From Chitinispirillaceae bacterium (GTDB lineage Bacteria; Fibrobacterota; Chitinivibrionia; Chitinivibrionales; Chitinispirillaceae): a DNA stretch of 22,674 nt. Below, piece after piece: positions 15,039-22,674 of this stretch (its first letter is position 1; every line of letters starts with the position of its first letter). A program made the translations under genes and the position numbers. Location of the stretch: the NCBI GenBank assembly GCA_016932075.1, contig JAFGDP010000137.1:1-22674 (forward strand). The letters are read 5' to 3'. Below the pieces are notes generated by a model. It was not told where the DNA came from. It did not search any database and saw only the letters and a program-made list of their open reading frames with translations.

Positions 15039-15383
15039 CTCAATGCCGCTTCCTTGGCAATGCCCCTGATGGTGCATGACCAGTCACGTACCGATGTTTT
15101 TTCACCACAGCGTTGAAACGCTCTACCTACTATTAGTGGATTCTTTTGCACCGCAGTTCCCGAAGAAGGCTTTTACCGGTTATATCTTCAATTTCTCTGC
15201 AAACCGTTCGGCCATGCTCCCATAGTGTTGAACTCAATGGATTAGACACAGCTTCAAGCGGAATAGTATATTATTTAATCTGTTTTCCAGTTAAAAAAAT
15301 AAAAGAACCTTACGATTTCCCCGCTCCTTTTTTCAAGGAGTGGTTTTGTTGCTTAAATATATACGGGAAGGGCGTTTCTTTTC
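15039..15383. other. Divergent intergenic region between the CotH gene and araD
   Basis: This AT-rich stretch of 345 bases separates the minus-strand CotH gene from the plus-strand araD operon. An open frame at 15146-15415 overlaps the araD start, lacks a ribosome binding site and resembles nothing known. A candidate promoter for araD is listed separately. No arabinose operator was recognised. Confidence 0.5.
15243..15272 (+). promoter_or_regulatory. Candidate sigma70-like promoter of the araD-araB-glgC operon
   Basis: TAGACA (15243-15248, five of six matches to TTGACA) and TATATT (15267-15272, five of six to TATAAT) are separated by 18 bases, about 110 bases before the araD start. This rests on sequence match only; promoter consensus in this lineage is not known to me. 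Confidence 0.4.
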
Positions 15384-16082
15384 ATGCACGAACAGTTGAA
15401 AGAGGAGTCCTATAAAGCGAACATGCTTCTCCCCAAATACGGCGTTGTTAATCTTACCTTCGGGAATGTGAGTGTCTGCGACAGGGAAAGCGGCATCGTC
15501 GCGATAAAGCCGAGCGGCGTTTCGTATGATGAGCTGAAGCCCGGGCATATTGTGCTTGTTGATATGGACGGCAAGCGCGTGGAAGGAGACCTCAATCCTT
15601 CGTCAGACACGCCGACCCATTGCTGCCTGTACCGCCATTTTTCAGACATCGCGTCAGTCGTCCATACCCATTCAACCTATGCCACCGGTTTTGCGCAGGC
15701 CGGCATGCCGATTCCGTGTCTGGGCACCACGCACTCAGATTATTTTTTCGGGGAAATTCCGGTTACACGAAAAATGAAACCAAAGGAAATTACCGGAGCA
15801 TATGAACTTGAAACCGGCAATGTCATTGTGGAGCGGTTCAGGAACCTGAAGCCGTCCGATGTTCCTGCGGTTCTCGTTCACAGTCACGGACCATTCGCGT
15901 GGGGCCCGAGCGGCGTGAAAGCGGTTGAAAACGCCTATGCGGTCGAGCTGGTCGCCCAGATGGCCTATTTCGCGATCACTCTGAAAAACGAGCCGCCCTA
16001 TATCCAGCGCGAGCTGCTTGAAAAGCATTTTTTCCGCAAGCACGGCGCTACCGCCTATTATGGACAGAAAAAGAGGTCGTGA
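15384..16082 (+). CDS. araD: L-ribulose-5-phosphate 4-epimerase
   Basis: This 232-residue class II aldolase-like enzyme converts L-ribulose 5-phosphate to D-xylulose 5-phosphate, the last step of bacterial L-arabinose breakdown. Family motifs are clear: LTFGNVSVCD near the N-terminus, KPSGVSYDEL, SSDTPTH with Asp75, VVHTHSTYAT with the zinc ligands His94 and His96, then GTTHSDYFFGEIPVTR and VHSHGPFAWG with a third zinc His (166 or 168). The ATG follows GAAGGG by about 11 bases. araB begins 32 bases downstream, so the two are one operon. The lone arabinose epimerase gene in the window, it works with AraB here and AraA on the other strand. Confidence 0.95.
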   Translation: MHEQLKEESYKANMLLPKYGVVNLTFGNVSVCDRESGIVAIKPSGVSYDELKPGHIVLVDMDGKRVEGDLNPSSDTPTHCCLYRHFSDIASVVHTHSTYATGFAQAGMPIPCLGTTHSDYFFGEIPVTRKMKPKEITGAYELETGNVIVERFRNLKPSDVPAVLVHSHGPFAWGPSGVKAVENAYAVELVAQMAYFAITLKNEPPYIQRELLEKHFFRKHGATAYYGQKKRS

Positions 16083-16114
16083 CCATCCAATAAAACGTCA
16101 ACCAGGAGGATTAC

Positions 16115-17806
16115 GTGGCCGAACGATTTACCATCGGAGTTGATTACGGGACCAATTCGGTGCGCGCATTGGTCGTGAGCACCCAGAACGGCAAGGAGGC
16201 CGGATCATTTGTTTACAACTATCCATCCGGTCATCAGGGGATTCTTCTGGATAAAAATGACCACCATCTGGCGCGGCAGAACCCGGCTGATTACATAAAG
16301 GGCCTCGAGGTGTCGGTCACCCAGGCGCTCAAGCAGGCGAAGAAGCACAAAGGGTTCAGCGCGGACAAGGTGATCGGCATCGGCGTGGACACGACCGGCT
16401 CGACCCCGATCCCGGTGGACCGTAACAATGTCCCGCTCGCGCTCCAGGCGCAATGGAAGAAGAACCTGGCCGCCCATGCCTGGCTCTGGAAAGACCACAC
16501 CTCGGCCGAGGAGGCGGCCAAAATAACCGATACCGCGCAGAAGTACGCGCCGAAATACGTTGAGCGGTACGGCGGCACCTATTCGTCGGAATGGTTCTGG
16601 GCAAAAGTATGGCACTGCCGGAATGCTGCGCCCAAAGTGTTTGATGCCGCCTACTCATGGGTTGAGCTGGCGGATTTCATCCCCGCGATTCTCGCAGGAG
16701 TAAAGGACCCGACCGCGGTCATGCGCGGCGTGTGCGCGGCGGGACACAAGGCGATCTACTCGCATGACTGGGGCGGTTTGCCTGACAAGGAGTTCCTGCG
16801 CATGCTCGATCCGAAACTCGCTGATCTGCGCGACCGGCTCTATTCGATCGCGTACGATGCCAAGACGCCGGCGGGAACGCTCTGTCCTGAATGGGCGTCC
16901 AGGCTCGGGTTGCGGGCCGGCATTCCCATCGCGATCGGCGCGTTCGACGCCCACTACGGAGCCATCGGCGCGGGCGTGGGAGAGCGAACGCTTGTCAAGA
17001 TTATCGGTACCTCGACGTGCGACTGCACGGTCGTTTCGCAGGAGCATAAGAAGGGTGAGATCCCGGGTATCTGCGGTACGGTGCTCGGCTCCATTCTTCC
17101 TGATTATTTCGGCGTTGAGGCCGGACAGTCGGCCGTGGGTGATATTTTCAAATGGTTTGTTGAGGTCGTGTGCAACAACAACGGTTCGCTGCATGCCACC
17201 TTCACCAGGCAGGCGGAAAAGCTCGCGCCGGGACAGAACGGCCTGGTGGCGCTCGACTGGAACAACGGCAACCGCACCATCCTGGTTGATCCAAAACTAT
17301 CCGGCCTGCTCGTGGGCCAGACCCTGTACTCCACGCCCGCGGAGATTTACCGCGCGCTCATCGAGGGAACCGCCTATGGCGCGCGCGCGATCATCGAACG
17401 GATCAAGGACTACGGTGTGCCCGTGGACCGGATTGTCTGTTGCGGCGGCATTGCGGAAAAGAACCGCATGCTCATGCAGATCTATGCCGACGTTACCGGC
17501 TGTACCATGCTCATTTCAGGCTCCTCGCAGACCTGCGCGCTTGGGTCCTGTATCGCGGCGGCCGTGGTCGCCGGAAAGAAAAATGGCGGGTACGACTCGT
17601 TCCCGCTTGCGCAGAAGAAGATGACCTCGCTCAAACCGGTCAAGTACACGCCCAACGCCAGGGCAAAGAAAGTGTACGACGAACTGTACGCCATCTACCG
17701 TCTGCTGCATGACGGCTTCGGCGGCGTCAACCGTTCCATCGACGTTTCCCGGGTCATGAAGGACCTGATCGCCATCAAGGAGCGGAATACGCCGGCGCTC
17801 AAATAA
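16115..17806 (+). CDS. araB: Ribulokinase
   Basis: This 563-residue FGGY-family sugar kinase phosphorylates L-ribulose with ATP. The N-terminal phosphate loop is IGVDYGTNSVRALVV, followed by IGIGVDTTGSTPIPVD; the second domain has GAFDAHYGAIGAG, KIIGTSTCDC and the family signature GTAYGARAIIERIKDYGVPV with CCGGIAEKN. Length and order match AraB rather than xylulokinase. A GTG start is used, preceded by AGGAGGA six bases upstream. It sits between araD and glgC on the same strand. Only a tiny GCCC/GGGC hairpin without a T tract lies before glgC, so transcription probably continues into it. Confidence 0.95.
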   Translation: MAERFTIGVDYGTNSVRALVVSTQNGKEAGSFVYNYPSGHQGILLDKNDHHLARQNPADYIKGLEVSVTQALKQAKKHKGFSADKVIGIGVDTTGSTPIPVDRNNVPLALQAQWKKNLAAHAWLWKDHTSAEEAAKITDTAQKYAPKYVERYGGTYSSEWFWAKVWHCRNAAPKVFDAAYSWVELADFIPAILAGVKDPTAVMRGVCAAGHKAIYSHDWGGLPDKEFLRMLDPKLADLRDRLYSIAYDAKTPAGTLCPEWASRLGLRAGIPIAIGAFDAHYGAIGAGVGERTLVKIIGTSTCDCTVVSQEHKKGEIPGICGTVLGSILPDYFGVEAGQSAVGDIFKWFVEVVCNNNGSLHATFTRQAEKLAPGQNGLVALDWNNGNRTILVDPKLSGLLVGQTLYSTPAEIYRALIEGTAYGARAIIERIKDYGVPVDRIVCCGGIAEKNRMLMQIYADVTGCTMLISGSSQTCALGSCIAAAVVAGKKNGGYDSFPLAQKKMTSLKPVKYTPNARAKKVYDELYAIYRLLHDGFGGVNRSIDVSRVMKDLIAIKERNTPALK

Positions 17807-17879
17807 GAGAAACCGGCGCAGTCGAAATCAGGAAACGGGCCCCTCGGGCGAGGTGTGCTGGTATCCAAGGAGACCCATC

Positions 17880-19133
17880 ATGCCGTCCAACGTGACGTCC
17901 ATAATTCTCGCCGGCGGCCAGGGGAGCCGTCTGCATCCGCTCACGCAATCGCGCTCAAAGCCGGCAGTGCCGATCGGCGGCAAATTCAGGCTGATCGATA
18001 TTCCCATCAGCAACTGCCTGCACCACGGTATCCGTTCGATGTGGGTGCTTACGCAGTTCGCGTCTGAATCGCTGCATCGCCATATTTTCCAGTCGTACCG
18101 ACTGGACTCGTTTTCCGGCGGATTCGTAACCGTGCTTGCCGCTTCGCAGACCACCGACAGCAAGGGGTGGTATCAGGGGACCGCTGATGCGGTGCGGAAA
18201 AACCTGGCCAATTTCGACCAGGCCGGCGACACCGTGCTGCTGCTTTCCGGTGATCATTTGTACCGCATGGATTTTTCCGAATTTCTGCAGTTCCATGAAT
18301 CCAATAACGCCGATATTTCGCTTTCCGTCATTCCGGTGCCGCGGTCGCGCGTGACGGAGTTCGGCGTGCTTAAGATGGACCATGACTACCGGGTGCGGGA
18401 TTTCGTGGAAAAACCCAAAGTGGACGGAATCATAGACGACTATGCGATCCCTGCCGCGCTCCGGAAATACAAGGACGGGGAGGAGGGGACGCACGTCGCT
18501 TCCATGGGTATCTACGTTTTCTCCAAGAAGGTGCTGTTTGACGTTCTTTCAGAATATGACTTTGACGATTTCGGCAAGCAGATCATTCCGGCCGCAATAA
18601 ACAACTACCGTGTGTTCGCTTACCCGTTTAACGGCTACTGGGAGGACATCGGGACCATCAGGTCGTTTTTCAACGCGCACATGGCAATGACGGTACGGAA
18701 CCCGCCGTTCGATTTCTACGATCCGAAAAACCCGATCTTCACCAACCGGCGCTATCTTCCGGCTGCCAAGATCAGCGGCTCGAATATCGACTCCTCCATC
18801 ATCTGTGAGGGGTGCATGATTGAAAACGCCAAAATCACGGACAGCGTGATCGGCGTGCGTTCGATCATCCGGGACGGAAGCCACCTGTCGCGGGTGATCC
18901 TCATGGGCGCCGACACCTACGAGTTTGAAAGCAAGGAGGGGCTGCGCATGGGCATCGGGCAGAATTGCCATATCCGCAACGCGATCATCGACAAGGACGC
19001 GCACATCGGTGACGGCGCCGTGCTCATCAACCGGGGAAACCTTGAAAATACCGAACGCGACGGCATCGTGATCAGGGACGGGATCATTATCGTGCCCAAG
19101 GGAGTCAATGTGCCGGCGAGGTACGTGCTGTAA
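17880..19133 (+). CDS. glgC: Glucose-1-phosphate adenylyltransferase (ADP-glucose pyrophosphorylase)
   Basis: This 417-residue enzyme makes ADP-glucose from ATP and glucose 1-phosphate, the committed step of bacterial glycogen synthesis. The nucleotide-binding loop is LAGGQGSRLHPLT, then SKPAVPIGGKFRLIDIPISNC, GWYQGTADAV, SGDHLYRMD with the metal Asp125, and FVEKP with the substrate Lys178. The C-terminal third is a left-handed beta-helix (SSIICEGCMIENAKITDSVIG). The ATG at 17880 follows AAGGAGACCCATC and gives the normal N-terminus; an upstream Met at 17853 would add nine unrelated residues. It is 73 bases after araB without a terminator and ends before the hairpin at 19181. Its place in an arabinose operon suggests a link between pentose use and carbon storage. 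Confidence 0.95.
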   Translation: MPSNVTSIILAGGQGSRLHPLTQSRSKPAVPIGGKFRLIDIPISNCLHHGIRSMWVLTQFASESLHRHIFQSYRLDSFSGGFVTVLAASQTTDSKGWYQGTADAVRKNLANFDQAGDTVLLLSGDHLYRMDFSEFLQFHESNNADISLSVIPVPRSRVTEFGVLKMDHDYRVRDFVEKPKVDGIIDDYAIPAALRKYKDGEEGTHVASMGIYVFSKKVLFDVLSEYDFDDFGKQIIPAAINNYRVFAYPFNGYWEDIGTIRSFFNAHMAMTVRNPPFDFYDPKNPIFTNRRYLPAAKISGSNIDSSIICEGCMIENAKITDSVIGVRSIIRDGSHLSRVILMGADTYEFESKEGLRMGIGQNCHIRNAIIDKDAHIGDGAVLINRGNLENTERDGIVIRDGIIIVPKGVNVPARYVL

Positions 19134-19180
19134 TGTGACAAGATTTTTTCCGTCAAGCTGCCATAGAACGATCCAAAGCA

Positions 19181-19210
19181 GAAGGGGGCACGCCATAGCG
19201 CGCCCCCTTC
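19181..19210. terminator. Bidirectional terminator between glgC and araA
   Basis: GAAGGGGGCACGC pairs with GCGCGCCCCCTTC with one mismatch around a CATA loop. It is followed on the plus strand by CTTTTCCTGTTTTTATTT. The hairpin lies between two convergent genes and probably stops both. The minus-strand T tract is poorer, so it acts more strongly for glgC. Confidence 0.8.
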
Positions 19211-19240
19211 CTTTTCCTGTTTTTATTTCAGCGGGTCGTT

Positions 19241-20746
19241 TTAGATGATCCTCCCCGCCAACTGGTAGTACGCTTCGTTCCAGCGCAGTTCCTTCTTGAA
19301 ATCGACCAGCCTGGTGTCCTTGTCAATGACCACGTACTCGAGCCCGGCCATTGCCGAGAAGTCCTCGATATACTCGGCCGTGACGGCCTGGCTGAACGCG
19401 GTGTGGTGCGCGCCGCCGGCGTATATCCATGCCGCTGCTCCCACTTTGAGGTCGGGCTGCGGCACCCAGATGGCGCGGGCGACCGGCAGTTTGGGAAGGT
19501 CGGCGTCGGGCGCAACGCAGTCGACCGCGTTCACGATCATGCGGAACCGGTTGCCCATGTCAATGAGGCTCGCGTTGATTGCCGGACCGGTGGGCACGTC
19601 GAACACAAGACGCGCAGGATCGGCCTTGCCGCCGATACCGAGCGGATGCACTTCGAGCTTGGATTTTCCGGTGCCGATGGTCGGACAGATTTCAAGCATG
19701 TGGGCGCCGAGCACCTTCATGCCCTTGGGATTCAGGTGGTAGGTATAATCTTCCATGAACGAGCAGCCGCCCTTGAGTCCCTGACCCATGACTTTGAGCG
19801 CGCGCACAAGCGACGCGTGTTTCCAGTCGCCTTCTGCGCCGAACCCGTACCCGGCGGCCATGAGACGCTGCGAGGCAAGGCCCGGGAGCTGTTCGAGACC
19901 ATGCAGGTCTTCGAAGGTTGTGGTGAACGCCTTGTACCCGCCGCTTTCGAGAAACGATTTGATCCCGATTTCGATTCTTGCCTGATAACGGACGTTATTG
20001 TGGAGCGCGCCGCCTTTTTTTCCGGCGTCGGCAATCTGGAACATGGCCTCATACTCTTTGACCACGTTATCTATTTCAGCGTCTGAAACCTCGTTGATGA
20101 CCTTGACGATATCGCCGACCCCGTATGAGTTGACCGAAAGACCGAAGCGGATCTGGGCCTCGACTTTGTCGCCCTCGGTGACCGCGACCTCGCGCATGTT
20201 ATCGCCGAACCTGACCACTTTGGCGCCCTGGAAATCCGCCCATGACGCCGCAGCGCGCGTCCAGACGCCGATCCGTTCCTGCACCTCGTCCTCCTGCCAG
20301 TGGCCCACTACCACCTTGCGGTTGATGCGCATACGGGTCATGATGAACCCGTGCTCGCGGTCGCCGTGCGCTGCCTGGTTTAGGTTCATGAAATCCATGT
20401 CGATTTCGCCCCATGGCAGATCACGGTTGTACTGGGTATGGAGGTGCAGAAGCGGTTTCTGCAGGATTTTCAATCCGTTGATCCACATTTTGGACGGGGA
20501 AAAGGTATGGCACCAGGTGATGACGCCGATACATTTTTTAGCGGTATTTGCTTCCATGCAGAGGGCGGCAATTTCCTCCGGTCCGGTCATGACCGGCTTG
20601 AAAACTATTTTTACAGGGATTTTTGCTGATTTGTCGAAAAATGCGGCAATTTCCTTTGAGTGTTCCGCAACCGTTTTCAGTGTTTCCGGCCCATACAGGT
20701 GCTGGCTGCCGGTAACGAACCAGACTTCCAATTGCTTAAGGTCCAT
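19241..20746 (-). CDS. araA: L-arabinose isomerase
   Basis: This 501-residue cytoplasmic enzyme interconverts L-arabinose and L-ribulose. The opening [21 protein letters not shown] is typical of the family. The four metal-binding positions known from E. coli AraA are recognisable: Glu in FMEDYTYH, Glu in AHMLEICP, His in [11 protein letters not shown] and His in [16 protein letters not shown] lies six bases before the ATG. It is transcribed convergently to araD-araB-glgC rather than within that operon, so coordinate control would need a shared regulator that this window does not show. Confidence 0.97.
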   Translation of the reverse strand: MDLKQLEVWFVTGSQHLYGPETLKTVAEHSKEIAAFFDKSAKIPVKIVFKPVMTGPEEIAALCMEANTAKKCIGVITWCHTFSPSKMWINGLKILQKPLLHLHTQYNRDLPWGEIDMDFMNLNQAAHGDREHGFIMTRMRINRKVVVGHWQEDEVQERIGVWTRAAASWADFQGAKVVRFGDNMREVAVTEGDKVEAQIRFGLSVNSYGVGDIVKVINEVSDAEIDNVVKEYEAMFQIADAGKKGGALHNNVRYQARIEIGIKSFLESGGYKAFTTTFEDLHGLEQLPGLASQRLMAAGYGFGAEGDWKHASLVRALKVMGQGLKGGCSFMEDYTYHLNPKGMKVLGAHMLEICPTIGTGKSKLEVHPLGIGGKADPARLVFDVPTGPAINASLIDMGNRFRMIVNAVDCVAPDADLPKLPVARAIWVPQPDLKVGAAAWIYAGGAHHTAFSQAVTAEYIEDFSAMAGLEYVVIDKDTRLVDFKKELRWNEAYYQLAGRII

Positions 20747-21235
20747 GAGAATCCTCCAAACAGTTTGATTGAAAAGTAATTATTTGATTTCTAATTAAAC
20801 GTATAAGAATTCACGCATCGTCTATTAATAATAATTCTTTACAAAATTGCAGCATGACGTATTAAAAGTATTTTTCCGCCATAGAAAAATAAAATAATAT
20901 TATTGCCACGGCAGTAGGGAAATTAATTCAATTGAACTCCTTGAACGAATTGTCATTGGCAACAGCAGCCAGACGATACAGGCATAGGGCAAAGGACAGG
21001 GTACGTGCTATCATGCCGGCACTCAATCCGTCTGGCATGAGAGTTATTTAACCATACCAATATCAATTACATAATGATGATAACCGTGGCGCTTTCTGAA
21101 CCGGCCGACAGTCGATCAGTTCATTTTTATTTCACTAATTGTTGACAATGATTCATGTGAATATGTAATTATTGATCAGCAGGATCAATTCCCTGCATCC
21201 GGATCCATGGGCAACAACACGAAGGGGTGTTCCTT
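20747..21235. other. Long AT-rich intergenic region with inverted repeats
   Basis: This stretch of 489 bases lies between araA (minus) and a small plus-strand gene. It holds the 12-bp palindrome AATAATATTATT (20893-20904), the 10-bp palindrome TTCAATTGAA (20927-20936) and a 7-bp stem TCATGCC/GGCATGA (21011-21040). No protein-coding frame is convincing. The palindromes are the best candidates for regulator sites of araA, but AT-rich sequence produces such matches by chance. Confidence 0.4.
21142..21171 (+). promoter_or_regulatory. Weak candidate promoter before the small exported protein
   Basis: A perfect TTGACA (21142-21147) is followed after 18 bases by TAATTA (21166-21171), a poor -10. 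It lies about 65 bases before the start codon at 21236. Confidence 0.25.
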
Positions 21236-21679
21236 ATGGACGCGAAGCCCGTGCCTGCCATGCATAAAGTGGTGTTCCTCTCCCTGTTTTTTACTGCTGT
21301 TTTTCCATTGCGGCTTTCTGCCCTGCAGCATTATGTCACTGCCAGTTACTGTTATACTTCCAAGGGCGTTCTTATCGCAAATATGGAGATCGAATGCGAT
21401 TCAATGGTGGTTGACGGCGAAATGGAGCGGGAGATACGGGACATGCTTCGGACCCTGCTTGAAAAACATAAGGGCATCAAGAAGCATCTGCGGTTTAAAT
21501 GCATGATCAGCAGTGCAAATATCATGGAGAATGTTACGTTTCTCAACAAAGAGACTGAACAGCTATTTAAAAGGTATGCTATCCTGCAGGAGATCCGGTC
21601 CGAATTGACTCGATTCCCCGGATCAACCGTGACCTTCAGTTTCAAGTATGATAGAAAGATCAGGAAAAAATCCTGGTAG
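21236..21679 (+). CDS. Small exported protein of unknown function
   Basis: This is a 147-residue protein. The ATG at 21236 is preceded by GAAGGGG eight bases upstream, which favours it over an in-frame GTG at 21227. The N-terminus (HKVVFLSLFFTAVFPLRLSA) is a signal peptide. The mature part begins QHYVTASYCYTSKG and has a mixed beta/alpha pattern: strands near YVTASYCY and LIANMEIECD, a charged helix (GEMEREIRDMLRTLLEKHKG), LRFKCMISSAN, a second helix (NKETEQLFKRYAILQEIRSE) and a final strand (STVTFSFKYDRK). Three cysteines remain after cleavage. I do not recognise the family. It converges on the PEGA-domain gene 199 bases away and may be unrelated to it. Confidence 0.6.
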   Translation: MDAKPVPAMHKVVFLSLFFTAVFPLRLSALQHYVTASYCYTSKGVLIANMEIECDSMVVDGEMEREIRDMLRTLLEKHKGIKKHLRFKCMISSANIMENVTFLNKETEQLFKRYAILQEIRSELTRFPGSTVTFSFKYDRKIRKKSW

Positions 21680-21878
21680 TTTTCTGCCGTACCGTGGCGT
21701 GCCGACAAATCCTCTTTTCCCTGCAATGCTGAATAGCCTGCCGTGGTGATGAGTCCGTGATCAGCCACCATCATGCACCTGTCCGGGTTCTGCCAACACC
21801 GGAATGATTCCCTTGCCACATCGGGAGATCAGGCCGGATGATGTATGCCCCGCTTGTTCCCGCTGCCGGTCTGTTTTG

Positions 21879-22674
21879 TTATTCGCACGGAAGCTTGACC
21901 AGCTGGGACGGGTTCTTTCCCTCGACAAACGTCATGTGCCTGGTGCAGATGAGTCCTCCTTTGACAAACCGCATGGTATGGGGGCCCGAGGTAATTTTTA
22001 AATACCCGACATTTGTTTTTCCGACAAGCTCGCCATCCATAAAAACCGAGGCCACCGGCGGAAGGGAGGTCAGGAAAATTGACCCCTCTTTCCGCGGGCC
22101 TGCATAGACTATAGGTTCCGGAGGCGGCGGAGGTTCCGGCCTCCGGGCAACAGCCCGTGAAGTTTTTTCCACGGGCTCAATGCTTATAATGGTCATCTGG
22201 ATCGTGGAAAACGCATCAGGATCAAGACCGGCCTCAAGCATGTCGCGGTCTCCATTAAAAAGGGCCGTTGCTTCGCCGGTCTTTTCCTGTTCGATCAATT
22301 TATAGATTTTCATGAGCCGTTTTTCAGCGATGTCGGATAGCTTCACCTCGGCGTCGGCCGCCTTTTTCTTGTTTTGGGAAGACGCCGCCGGTGGTTCGGC
22401 TCGTGCCCGGGCCTCCATGCGCCGCTGCTCGGACTGTGCCTGCTTTTCAATACGCCGCTGCTGCGCGATCATCTGGCCGAAGTCCTCCTGCTGCCTCTGC
22501 TTCTCCTGCTTCGCAATCTTCTGTTCATTGGTGGCCTTTTCGCGGTCAGCGTGCAGCTGGTCGACCATTGCCTGCTTTACCCGTCTCTCCTCGTTTTTCA
22601 TCTCAATCAAACGTTTGGTTTCAGTCAGCCGGCTGTTGTGTTGTGCGTTTGTTACAGTGCTGTCGGTCTGGATA
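21879..22674 (-). CDS. Coiled-coil and PEGA-domain protein, C-terminal part (5' end outside window)
   Basis: The frame is open to the right edge, so the start lies outside. The visible 264 residues begin with a long charged, Gln/Glu/Lys/Arg-rich helix of coiled-coil type (MKNEERRVKQAMVDQLHADR and onward), then a linker with AEPPAASSQNKKKAADAEVK. A small helical section follows (AEKRLMKIYKLIEQEKTGEA ... RDMLEAGLDPDAFSTI), next a proline-rich linker (RRPEPPPPPEP), and last a PEGA domain: SIFLTSLPPVASVFMDGELV, GKTN and YLKITSGPHTMRFVKGG. PEGA domains are surface or cell-envelope beta modules; the helical section could be a small TPR-like unit. The middle TTG and ATG codons near 22600 are not preferred as starts because the frame continues upstream. 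Confidence 0.75.
   Translation of the reverse strand, partial: IQTDSTVTNAQHNSRLTETKRLIEMKNEERRVKQAMVDQLHADREKATNEQKIAKQEKQRQQEDFGQMIAQQRRIEKQAQSEQRRMEARARAEPPAASSQNKKKAADAEVKLSDIAEKRLMKIYKLIEQEKTGEATALFNGDRDMLEAGLDPDAFSTIQMTIISIEPVEKTSRAVARRPEPPPPPEPIVYAGPRKEGSIFLTSLPPVASVFMDGELVGKTNVGYLKITSGPHTMRFVKGGLICTRHMTFVEGKNPSQLVKLPCE

Noticed and set aside
15146..15415. 89-codon open frame overlapping the araD start
   Set aside because: It would occupy the promoter region and overlaps araD out of frame; no start signal.
16764..17624. 286-codon plus-strand open frame within araB
   Set aside because: It is an out-of-frame shadow in GC-rich coding sequence, with a Ser/Arg/Pro-rich product typical of such shadows.
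19998..20768. 256-codon plus-strand open frame opposite araA
   Set aside because: araA is certain on the other strand and the frame shows no recognisable domain.
1..22674. CRISPR arrays, tRNA, rRNA, transposases or integrases
   Set aside because: No spaced repeats, cloverleaf-like sequences or recombinase proteins were found; the only notable direct repeat is the two-copy 33-bp junction.

Overview
The window looks like a chromosomal segment of a Gram-negative bacterium of the Fibrobacterota-Chlorobiota-Bacteroidota (FCB) group. It encodes secreted enzymes with C-terminal sorting-like beta domains, a DUF6057-like membrane protein paired with a TolB-like CxxCH protein, periplasmic or lipoprotein signals, IspD, and an arabinose plus glycogen sugar module. 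A relative of Fibrobacterota/Chitinispirillota is my best guess, but this is an inference. No rRNA, tRNA, CRISPR array, integrase or insertion sequence was recognised.

Region 1 (1-2136) is the most unusual part. A peptidoglycan-hydrolase effector of the M15-like type enters from the left edge. It is followed, with overlapping frames, by an exported ankyrin-repeat protein that is probably its immunity factor. Next comes a second copy of the effector's carrier end (a peptidoglycan-binding-like domain). It shares an exact 33-bp junction with the first gene but leads into a broken GH19-like toxin start and a broken small exported protein. Base composition switches at this junction. The layout is that of a polymorphic-toxin locus in which one toxin/immunity cassette was displaced by another. 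A perfect 14-bp terminator hairpin closes the region.

Region 2 (2167-9759) holds a secreted GH31 glycosidase on the minus strand. On the plus strand are a DUF6057-like membrane protein and an overlapping TolB-like beta-propeller with a CxxCH motif, then a protein with a four-cysteine middle region and a C-terminal receiver domain.

Region 3 (9792-15038, minus strand) contains TagI overlapping ispD, with a terminator-like hairpin directly in front of ispD that contains its ribosome binding site. Upstream lie two tandem paralogous secreted metzincin-type metalloproteases, then a secreted CotH-family kinase-like protein.

Region 4 (15243-20746) is a sugar-metabolism block. araD, araB and glgC run on the plus strand, and araA runs convergently on the minus strand, sharing a bidirectional terminator with glgC. 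Together AraA, AraB and AraD convert L-arabinose to D-xylulose 5-phosphate, while GlgC commits glucose-1-phosphate to glycogen. No arabinose transporter or regulator is visible.

Region 5 (20747-22674) has a long AT-rich intergenic stretch, a small exported protein of unknown function, and the C-terminal part of a coiled-coil/PEGA-domain protein that runs off the right edge.
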